Made by a program: the position numbers and the translations under genes
The notes under the pieces: generated by a model
The model's database searches: none
Seen by the model: only the letters and a program-made list of their open reading frames with translations
Told to the model about the DNA's origin: nothing
Assembly: GCA_027322565.1 (NCBI GenBank)
Contig: DAHVRG010000289.1
Coordinates: forward strand, 1-10,367
From: Georgenia sp.
GTDB taxonomy: Bacteria; Actinomycetota; Actinomycetes; Actinomycetales; Actinomycetaceae
DNA: 10,367 nucleotides
Direction of reading: 5' to 3'
Part shown: positions 1 through 6,218 of the stretch, in pieces
Layout: every line of letters starts with the position of its first letter
Position numbering within the stretch: the first letter of the stretch is position 1

Positions 1-2532
1 GGGGGACCCGGACCACGTGACCCCGGCGGGGATGCGCTCCCCGGCCTGGAGCAGCGACTGCTCGCGCAGGATGGCGCCGCGGCCCACCTCGCACGGGCCG
101 ACGAGGACGGCGTTCGCCCCGACCACGCCCTGCTCACCGACCTCGATGGTGCCCACGGTCAGGACGCCCTCGGCGATCTCGAACGCGTTGAGGTACGTGG
201 CGTAGCCGACGGTGGCGCCGTCCCCCAGAGAGACGAGGTGGGGCAGCGGGATCTCCGCGGTCCCGATGTGGCACGCCTCCCCGACCCGGCCCCCGAGCAG
301 CCGGAGGTAGGGAGCGGCCCACGGCGAGCCGGAGAGGACCGACAGCGGGGAGAGCGTCATCGCCCGCTGCGCCGCCCATACGCGCAGGTGCACCGAGCCG
401 TACAGCGGGTAGGTGCCGGGGCGCACGCCCCGGGTGAGCAGCCGGACCCCGACGACCGGGAGCACCCAGCGACCGACGAGGTAGGACAGCGGGAAAAGCA
501 GGACCAGCTGCTGGATCATTGCCACGCTCGGCTCGCCGCCGTGGACGCTGTAGACGATGCCGATCGGGAGCAGGAAGACGACGAGGAGCGAGTACACCCA
601 GCCGAGCTGGGACAGCGCGAAGGCAGCGACCCGCCCTCGCGTCGGCGGCTGCGGGCGCGGGGGACGCGGCCGCTCGGGCTCCTCGGCCGACTCCAGACGG
701 GTCATGTCCTGCTGGCGGGCCAGCGCCCGCACCGTCGGGTTGGCGTAGAGGTCGACGATCGACAGGGAGGGCAGGGTGGCGCGCAGCTTGGAGACGACGG
801 TCGCCGCGAGGAGCGAGTGTCCGCCGAGGTCGTTGAAGAAGTCCGCCTCGACGGACAGCGAGCCGTCCGGCAGACGCAGCACCTCCTGCCAGACCGCGGC
901 GACCTGCCGCTCGGTCTCCGTCTCCGGAGCGACGTAGTCGCCGTCACCGGCGACGAGGCGCGGTCCCTGCGGGTCCGGCAGCGCCTTGCGGTCGGCCTTG
1001 CCGCTGGGGAGCATCGGGATCTGGTCGACGACCTCGAGGTAGGTGGGGACCATGTACGGCGGGACGGTGCGCCGCAGGTCCGCGTGCAGGCGGGCGAGGA
1101 GGCCGTCGTCCCTGGTGCGTCCCTCGGTGAGGACGAGGTAGCCGGCGAGGTCGCCGCCGCTCTCCGAGGGGAGCAGCTTGACGACGGCGGCCGCGACCTG
1201 CTCGTCGCGCAGGAGGACGCTCTCGATCTCCTGGAGGTCGACCCGGTTGCCGCGGATCTTCACCTCGCTGTCCGCCCGCCCGAGGTACTCGATGTCACCG
1301 GCCGGGAGGAACCGGCCGAGGTCGCCGGTGCGGTACATCCGGGCACCGGGGGCGCCGTCGGGGTCGGGGACGAAACGGTCCGCGGTGAGGTCGGGACGGT
1401 TGACGTAGCCGCGGGCCACGCCCGGTCCGCCGACGCAGATCTCCCCGACCTCACCGAACGGCACCTGCTCGAGGTTCTCGTCCCGCAGCGTCACGGTGTA
1501 GGTGGGCAGCGCCCAGCCGATGGTCACGGGCCGCCCCACGCGCAGGTCGGCCCACGTGCAGGTCACAGTGGTCTCGGTCGGGCCGGAGGTGTTGAGGATG
1601 CGCCGGCCCACCCCCCACCGCTCGACGAGCTCCTGCGGGCAGGCCTCACCGCCGACGTTGACGGTGCGGATCGAGGGGATCGTGCGGTCCAGCGTCGCCA
1701 GCACGGTCGGGACGCAGTAGAGCATGGTGACGGCCGCGCTCTCCAGGAAGTCGGCCAGCCCCGGGCCCACCCGGCGGGCGTCGTCGGTCGGACCCGCAAC
1801 CACGGTGGCGCCCACCGCCCAGGTGGGCCAGATCTCCTCGATGGAGAAGTCGAACGAGATGGTCATCCCCTGGTAGACCCGGTCCGACGGCGTGACGCCG
1901 TAGAGCGGGGGGACGACGCTGATGAAGTTGCAGATGCTCGACTGGGTGATCTCCACACCTTTGGGGCGCCCGGTCGAGCCCGAGGTGTAGATGATGTAGC
2001 AGGTCGGGTCGCCCTCGGTGAGGAGGTCGGGGCGCGCGTCGGGGCGCCGCGCGACCTCCTCGGCGACCTGGTCGAGCCGTACGGCCGGGACCGGGATGCC
2101 CGCGGAGACCTCGTCGAACGCCGATGTCGTGAGCATCATGCTCAGGCTGGAGTCCTCCGCGATGTAGCCGACCCGGTCCGCCGGTGCGGCCGGGTCGATC
2201 GGGACGAAAGCGGCCCCGGCCTTGAGCACCGCGAGGACGGAGACGTACATCCCGACCGACCGCGGGACGAGGATGCCCACCCGCGCCCCCGGCCGGAGAC
2301 CGGCGGCTACCAGGTGGTGGGCGAGCTGGTTGGCCCGTTCGTCCAGGGCCTGGTAGCTCAGCGTCTCGCCGTCGCACTCCAGGGCCGTGGCGCCGGGCCG
2401 GTCGTCACAGGTGCGTTCGAAGTAGTGGTGGAGCCGGGGGAGTGGAGGGGGCCCCGGACGCCGGGTGAGCGGCTGGGTCTCGGGGAGGGCTCGTGGGGAG
2501 GGCTGGGTATGGGGGGATGAGGACGTGCGCAA
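1..2532 (-). CDS. Pls/PosA-family non-ribosomal peptide synthetase (A-T-membrane-hexapeptide repeat), 3'-partial at left edge
   Basis: The frame reads as an amino-acid-activating synthetase anchored in the membrane. Residues count from TTG at 2532. The adenylation domain covers about 35-515: ATP-binding A3 (YTSGSTGRPKG, 182-192), the FDFS segment (D228), A5 NTSGPTETT (314-322), A7 YRTGD (400-404), A8 EVKIRGNR (423-430) and the A10 lysine (PSGK, K512). A thiolation domain follows, with LGGHSLL and phosphopantetheine serine S573. Two hydrophobic membrane-like stretches lie near 633-661 and 672-697, and from about 745 a hexapeptide-repeat-like region begins. This order is that of the Pls/PosA family, which includes epsilon-poly-L-lysine synthetase and is usually about 1,300 residues, so roughly a third lies off the window. 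No condensation domain precedes the A domain. The A-pocket residues D228, F229 and E232 (GrsA 235, 236, 239) could suit a basic amino acid; that is inference. The frame is open to a stop at 2629-2631 and the only in-frame start before the conserved part is TTG 2532, with a weak GGGAAT upstream, so the start is uncertain. The product is unknown. Confidence 0.9.
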   Translation of the reverse strand, partial: MRTSSSPHTQPSPRALPETQPLTRRPGPPPLPRLHHYFERTCDDRPGATALECDGETLSYQALDERANQLAHHLVAAGLRPGARVGILVPRSVGMYVSVLAVLKAGAAFVPIDPAAPADRVGYIAEDSSLSMMLTTSAFDEVSAGIPVPAVRLDQVAEEVARRPDARPDLLTEGDPTCYIIYTSGSTGRPKGVEITQSSICNFISVVPPLYGVTPSDRVYQGMTISFDFSIEEIWPTWAVGATVVAGPTDDARRVGPGLADFLESAAVTMLYCVPTVLATLDRTIPSIRTVNVGGEACPQELVERWGVGRRILNTSGPTETTVTCTWADLRVGRPVTIGWALPTYTVTLRDENLEQVPFGEVGEICVGGPGVARGYVNRPDLTADRFVPDPDGAPGARMYRTGDLGRFLPAGDIEYLGRADSEVKIRGNRVDLQEIESVLLRDEQVAAAVVKLLPSESGGDLAGYLVLTEGRTRDDGLLARLHADLRRTVPPYMVPTYLEVVDQIPMLPSGKADRKALPDPQGPRLVAGDGDYVAPETETERQVAAVWQEVLRLPDGSLSVEADFFNDLGGHSLLAATVVSKLRATLPSLSIVDLYANPTVRALARQQDMTRLESAEEPERPRPPRPQPPTRGRVAAFALSQLGWVYSLLVVFLLPIGIVYSVHGGEPSVAMIQQLVLLFPLSYLVGRWVLPVVGVRLLTRGVRPGTYPLYGSVHLRVWAAQRAMTLSPLSVLSGSPWAAPYLRLLGGRVGEACHIGTAEIPLPHLVSLGDGATVGYATYLNAFEIAEGVLTVGTIEVGEQGVVGANAVLVGPCEVGRGAILREQSLLQAGERIPAGVTWSGSP

Positions 2533-2584
2533 GACAGATTCCCATCGATCGTCCGCCTGATCGTGTCCGCCCGTCCTGACAGAT

Positions 2585-2600
2585 CCGCGTCGTGACGCGG
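2585..2600. repeat. Inverted repeat, 7-bp arms, 2-nt centre
   Basis: CCGCGTC and GACGCGG are perfect inverted copies separated by GT. The element lies 53 bp upstream of the synthetase start, where a repressor operator or an mRNA leader hairpin could sit. At this GC content a 7-bp arm pair is not rare, so its function is only suggested by its position and by the neighbouring dyads. Confidence 0.4.
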
Positions 2601-2603
2601 TAC

Positions 2604-2622
2604 CCGGGCGTGGAGAGCCCGG
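2604..2622. repeat. Inverted repeat, 6-bp arms, 7-nt loop
   Basis: CCGGGC and GCCCGG flank a 7-nt loop (GTGGAGA). It lies 3 bp from the neighbouring 7-bp dyad, in the probable leader of the synthetase gene. It is G/C-only, so chance is a real alternative. Confidence 0.3.
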
Positions 2623-2641
2623 ACGTTCTCAGCCCGCTCGA

Positions 2642-2678
2642 CCGGTCGTGTGCCGCAGGGAACGCGGCAGGTGACCGG
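2642..2678. repeat. Long imperfect hairpin in the divergent intergenic region
   Basis: Outer arms CCGGTC (2642-2647) and GACCGG (2673-2678) and inner arms TGCCGC (2651-2656) and GCGGCA (2664-2669) are each perfect inverted copies in register. The 3x3 spacer GTG/GGT adds two G-U pairs if transcribed rightward. The plus-strand RNA would then have 14 pairs, one G-G mismatch and a 7-nt loop (AGGGAAC). On the minus strand those spacer pairs become C-A mismatches, so the fold favours plus-strand RNA. A 10-bp palindrome, CGACCGGTCG (2639-2648), overlaps the left arm. It lies between divergent genes, so it does not look like a terminator of either. Confidence 0.45.
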
Positions 2679-2716
2679 GAGGGGCCAGAGGTGCGGCTAT
2701 CCGTACCTGGTTCGCA

Positions 2717-2738
2717 TTGACCTACTCCCGGTGTAGGT
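2717..2738 (+). promoter_or_regulatory. Possible MerR-type operator: TTGACC overlapping an ACCTAC/GTAGGT dyad
   Basis: TTGACC at 2717-2722 matches a -35 hexamer, and the perfect dyad ACCTAC-N7-GTAGGT (2720-2738) starts inside it. This is the geometry of MerR/SoxR-family operators, which lie between -35 and -10. It points rightward toward the acetyltransferase gene. No convincing -10 hexamer is visible 17-20 bp downstream (the sequence there is G/T-rich), which weakens the promoter reading. No MerR-family gene is present in the window. Confidence 0.3.
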
Positions 2739-2882
2739 GGGGTGGTGGATCCGCCCGGGGCGCGGCGACGGCGCCGAGCCCAGGCTCACACGGTACACCT
2801 CACAGGGCGACGGGAACACCTGTCGGTGCCACGATCGATGAGTGGGCAGCATTCGTGGGCGTGACCGGGGCGGCCGGGGCGC

Positions 2883-2887
2883 GGAGG
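2883..2887 (+). promoter_or_regulatory. Ribosome binding site deciding the acetyltransferase start
   Basis: GGAGG ends 5 nt before GTG 2893. The earlier in-frame GTG at 2842 has no purine-rich site upstream. The site therefore favours the shorter protein, whose N-terminus then begins with the usual GNAT first strand (VRPALPRD). Confidence 0.5.
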
Positions 2888-2892
2888 TGGTC

Positions 2893-3390
2893 GTGCGCCC
2901 GGCGCTGCCCCGGGACGTGCGGCGCATCCACGGTCTCGTCGCCCCGCACGCCGCCGAGGGCAGCATCATCGACAAGAGCCTCGTCACCTACTACGAGGAC
3001 GTCCTGGAGTTCGTCGTCGCCGAGACGCAGGAGGAGGGGGAGGCGGTGCTCGCCGGGTGCGGTGCCCTCCACGTCCTGTGGGACGACATCGCCGAGGTCC
3101 GCACGATCGCCGTCGACCCGCGCTTCCAGAGCCGGGGCGTAGGCCACCGCATCCTCGACGCCCTGGTGGAGCGCGCCCGGTCGTTCCACCTCAAGCGGAT
3201 CTTCTGCCTCACCTTCGAGGTCGACTTCTTCGCCCGGCACGGGTTCGTGCCGATCGCCGGGACCCCGGTCGGGATGGACGTCTACGCCCAGCTGCTGCGC
3301 TCGCACGACCCGGGCGTGGCGGAGTTCCTCGACCTCGCGCGCGCCAAGCCCAACGCCCTGGGCAACATCCGGATGCTGCTCGAGCTGTAG
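2893..3390 (+). CDS. argA: Amino-acid N-acetyltransferase (N-acetylglutamate synthase, GNAT type)
   Basis: The protein is expected to acetylate glutamate with acetyl-CoA, the first step of arginine biosynthesis, in the cytoplasm. It is about 165 residues and lacks the amino-acid-kinase domain of long ArgA, like the short enzyme of mycobacteria (Rv2747). Family features seen are a GCGALHVLW strand, then EVRTIAVDP, then the acetyl-CoA-binding loop Q-S-R-G-V-G-H, then FCLTFEVDFFARHGF, and the ending VAEFLDLARAKPNALGN with R-M-L-L. These match that group closely from N- to C-terminus. GTG 2893 is chosen because of the GGAGG before it; GTG 2887 and GTG 2842 (182 residues, low-complexity G/R-rich extension) are alternatives. 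It is divergent from the synthetase and tail to tail with the ATPase gene, 21 bp away. No other arginine gene is nearby, and no clear ARG box was seen. A different amino-acid acceptor cannot be excluded. Confidence 0.85.
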   Translation: MRPALPRDVRRIHGLVAPHAAEGSIIDKSLVTYYEDVLEFVVAETQEEGEAVLAGCGALHVLWDDIAEVRTIAVDPRFQSRGVGHRILDALVERARSFHLKRIFCLTFEVDFFARHGFVPIAGTPVGMDVYAQLLRSHDPGVAEFLDLARAKPNALGNIRMLLEL

Positions 3391-3411
3391 GACCTGGCAG
3401 GGGGCGGACCG

Positions 3412-6087
3412 TCAGACCGGTTCGTGCTCGCGCCCGGGGCGGGTGCGCCGCACCCGGGCGCGCAGCGCCTTGTCCCCCTCGATGAGGAGCAGGACGCTGA
3501 GCCCGAGCACCGCGCAGGCCAGCCACTCCCCGGCGCTCAGCTGGGTGAAGCCGAGCAGCCCGGCCGACACCGACCACGACATCGCGCCCAGGTGCAGGGC
3601 AAGGGCACCGAGCGCGCAGCCGATGAGCACGCGGTTGCTGAAGGGGTGCAGGGCGAAGACGGACCGGGTCTCGGACCGGGCGGTGCCGACGAGGTAGAAG
3701 TTCATCAAGACGAACAGGGTGATGGCGAAGGTGCGGGCGTGGTCGAGCTCGTAGCCCTGGCCGAGCGCCCAGCGGAAGGCGACAAGGATGGCCACCGCCA
3801 TCCAGACACCGGCCAGCAGCACCCGGAACCACAGCACCCGGGAGAGGATCCCCTCGGAGCGTGGGCGCGGCGGTCGGGTGAGCTCGTCACCCTCGGCCGG
3901 CTCGAAGCCCATGGCGATGTCCTGCAGGCCGTTGGTCACGACGTTGACGAACAGCAGCTGGATGGGCAGGAACAGCAGCGGCCCCTCGGCCAGGACGTTG
4001 GCCGACACCGACAGCAGCGAGGCCAGCCCGGTGGCGATGAGGAAGAAGGTGGCGTTGCGGATCGCGGAGAAGGTGACCCGGCCCTGCCGGACGGCGTCGA
4101 CGATCGTGACGAAGTTGTCGTCGGTGAGGACGATGTCGGCGGCCTCGCGGGCGACGTCGGTGCCCGACGCTCCCATCGCCACGCCGATCGAGGCGGCCTT
4201 GAGCGCCGGGGCGTCGTTGACACCGTCGCCGGTGACGGCGACCGTCTCCCCGTGCTTCTGGAGCAGCTCGACGATGCGCAGCTTGTCCTGCGGCGTGACC
4301 CGGGCGGCCACGCTGGTCCGCCGCAGCCGGGCGGCGAGTGTCTCGTCGTCGAGCTCGGCGATCTCCGAGCCGACGAGCGGGGGCCGCTCCATCGGCAGCC
4401 CGAGGCGCTCGGCGATGGACGCGGCGGTCGCCGGGTGGTCGCCGGTGACCATGGTGACGTGGATGCCGGCGCGCCGGCAGTCGGCGACCGCCTCCACGAC
4501 GCCGGGCCGAGGTGGGTCCTCCATCCCGTGCAGGCCGAGGAAGGTGAGGCCGGACGGCGCCGGCAGGTGCCGGTCGACCTCCTCGTCGGGGGCCAGCACC
4601 CGCTGGGCGGAGGCGATGACGCGCATCCCCTGGCCGGCGAGCCGCTCGTTGGCACGCGCGACGGCGTCGTCGTCCATCGCCACGGGCCCGGCCGCGGTGG
4701 CCAGGGAGGCGGACATTGCGGCCAGCACGTCGGGGGAACCCTTGACGTGGAGGATGCGGGTGCCGTCCGGCTCGCGCCGTACGGTCTGGGAGTACCGCAG
4801 CGCGGACTCGTAGGGGCCGTGGGCGAGGGGTGGTGCCGTCCGCTCCTGCGGGGTCACCGCGCCGCTGGCCAGCGCCACCCGCGCCAGCGCGACGTCGACG
4901 GCGTCGCCGTGCAGGTCGAGCGCGTCCTCGTCGGTCGCGCTCGCCTCGTTCGTCAGGCCGGCGGTGCGCAGCGCCTCCCGTAGGGTGCCCGACGGCGGGT
5001 GGGGCAGCGGGATGCGCAGGTCGGTGGCGCCGTCGGCGGTCCACACCAGCTGCACGGTCATCCGGTTCTGGGTGAGCGTGCCGGTCTTGTCGGAGGCGAT
5101 GACGGTGGTCGAGCCGAGGGTCTCCACGGCCGGCAGCGAGCGGACGATGGCGTTGTGCCGGGCCATCCGGCCCACGCCCAGGCTCATCGCGACGGTGAGG
5201 ACGATCGGCAGCGACTCCGGCACCGAGGCGACCGCGAGGGCGACCGCGGTGCGGAACATCTCCGACGGCGCGTACCCCAGGACGAGCCCGGCGACGAAGA
5301 CGAACGCGGCACCGAGTGCGACGACCAGCCCGATCCGGCGCTCCAGGCCGTTCATCAGCGCCTGCAGCGGGGAGGTGGTCTCGGTGCTCTGGATCAGCCG
5401 GTTGATCTCCCCGAGCTCGGTGTCCGAGCCGGTGGCGACGACCACCCCGAGCGCACGCCCCGAGGTGACCAGCGTGCCGCTGAACGCCAGGTTCGTCCGG
5501 TCCGTGGCGGGGGTGTCGTCCGGCATCGTCGCCGCGTCCTTGCGCACAGGCAGCACCTCGCCGGAGAGCATCGACTCGTTGACCTCCAACCCGGTGACGT
5601 CGAGCAGGCGCAGGTCGGCCGGGACACGCTCCCCGCTCTCCAGCGGCACGACGTCCCCGGGGACGAGCTCGGCCGCCGGGAGCCGGACCTCCCGGCCGTC
5701 ACGCAGCACCCGGGAGGACGGGGCGGAGAGCTGTTGGAGGGCGCGCACCGCGGACTCGGCCTTGCGCTCCTGCCAGAACCCGATGACCGCGTTGGCCATG
5801 AGGACGAGGAAGATGGCGACGGCGTCGACCCACTCCTGGAGCAGCGCGGTGACGACGTTGGCGAGCACGAGGATCGCGATGAGGGGGCTGAGGAACTGCC
5901 GCCCCAGGGTCTGCCACCACGGCGTGGGCTCGCTCACCTCGATGGTGTTGGGGCCGTGGCGCTCCTGGCGCTCGCGGGCGGTGCTGCTCGACAGGCCGCC
6001 GCGGTCCGTCCCGAGCTCGGCGAGGACGGCGTCCGGGGCGAGCTGGTGCCACGGGGGCGGGGTGGAGGTCGTCGTCTGTTCCGTCAT
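3412..6087 (-). CDS. Cation-translocating P-type ATPase (P2-like), ion unknown
   Basis: This is an ATP-driven cation pump of the inner membrane. Residues count from ATG 6087 (891 residues, full length for the P2 class). An N-terminal cation-ATPase region (about 15-60) leads into M1-M2. The actuator loop carries S175-G-E-V in place of TGES. M4 has VPESLP (E291). The phosphorylation motif is DKTGTLT (D333), the nucleotide domain has KGSPD (449-453), and the P-domain has DPPRP (524-528), MVTGD and TGDGVNDAPALK (619-630). M5-M6 include NVVTNG (715-720), and further hydrophobic segments run to about 870. All catalytic parts are present, so it should be active. There are no N-terminal metal-binding CXXC motifs, which argues against a P1B copper/zinc pump. 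Against SERCA, N768, E771 and D800 appear replaced by G687, S690 and N719, so calcium is doubtful. GTG 6093 is an alternative start; ATG 6087 has AGG 5 nt upstream. It stands alone, divergent from the asparagine-synthetase-like gene. Confidence 0.93.
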   Translation of the reverse strand: MTEQTTTSTPPPWHQLAPDAVLAELGTDRGGLSSSTARERQERHGPNTIEVSEPTPWWQTLGRQFLSPLIAILVLANVVTALLQEWVDAVAIFLVLMANAVIGFWQERKAESAVRALQQLSAPSSRVLRDGREVRLPAAELVPGDVVPLESGERVPADLRLLDVTGLEVNESMLSGEVLPVRKDAATMPDDTPATDRTNLAFSGTLVTSGRALGVVVATGSDTELGEINRLIQSTETTSPLQALMNGLERRIGLVVALGAAFVFVAGLVLGYAPSEMFRTAVALAVASVPESLPIVLTVAMSLGVGRMARHNAIVRSLPAVETLGSTTVIASDKTGTLTQNRMTVQLVWTADGATDLRIPLPHPPSGTLREALRTAGLTNEASATDEDALDLHGDAVDVALARVALASGAVTPQERTAPPLAHGPYESALRYSQTVRREPDGTRILHVKGSPDVLAAMSASLATAAGPVAMDDDAVARANERLAGQGMRVIASAQRVLAPDEEVDRHLPAPSGLTFLGLHGMEDPPRPGVVEAVADCRRAGIHVTMVTGDHPATAASIAERLGLPMERPPLVGSEIAELDDETLAARLRRTSVAARVTPQDKLRIVELLQKHGETVAVTGDGVNDAPALKAASIGVAMGASGTDVAREAADIVLTDDNFVTIVDAVRQGRVTFSAIRNATFFLIATGLASLLSVSANVLAEGPLLFLPIQLLFVNVVTNGLQDIAMGFEPAEGDELTRPPRPRSEGILSRVLWFRVLLAGVWMAVAILVAFRWALGQGYELDHARTFAITLFVLMNFYLVGTARSETRSVFALHPFSNRVLIGCALGALALHLGAMSWSVSAGLLGFTQLSAGEWLACAVLGLSVLLLIEGDKALRARVRRTRPGREHEPV

Positions 6088-6094
6088 CGTCACC

Positions 6095-6123
6095 TGTCCG
6101 TTTCGAGTCCGACGATACGGACA
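6095..6123. repeat. Inverted repeat upstream of the P-type ATPase, 7-bp arms
   Basis: TGTCCGT (6095-6101) and ACGGACA (6117-6123) are perfect inverted copies with a 15-nt spacer. The proximal arm is 7 bp from ATG 6087, so a protein bound there, or an RNA hairpin, could block expression of the pump. The 22-bp centre-to-centre distance, about two helical turns, fits a dimeric repressor. The neighbouring CCGGCG/CGCCGG pair (6154-6168) and the GCCCGGGC palindrome (6186-6193) are G/C-only and may be chance. Confidence 0.4.
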
Positions 6124-6218
6124 TGACGCGGCCGCTGGGGTGGGACCTTCGCCCCGGCGGCTCGCCGGCGGTGCGCGCGGCGCTCGCCCGGGCAGCGGCC
6201 CCCACCTAGGGTTGGGGC

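Noticed and set aside
238..2520. A 760-residue open frame on the plus strand opposite the peptide synthetase.
   Set aside because: It is rich in R, G, D and E with no recognisable motif, while the minus frame carries ordered A-domain and carrier motifs. It is a codon-bias shadow.
2838..2864. An 8-codon ATG open frame (MSGQHSWA) just before the acetyltransferase, a possible leader peptide.
   Set aside because: It has no ribosome binding site and no run of arginine codons such as an attenuator would need. It is compatible with chance.
2842..2892. The longer start (GTG 2842) for the acetyltransferase.
   Set aside because: No Shine-Dalgarno precedes it and the added 17 residues are G/R-rich, whereas GTG 2893 has GGAGG 5 nt upstream. 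It is kept only as an alternative.
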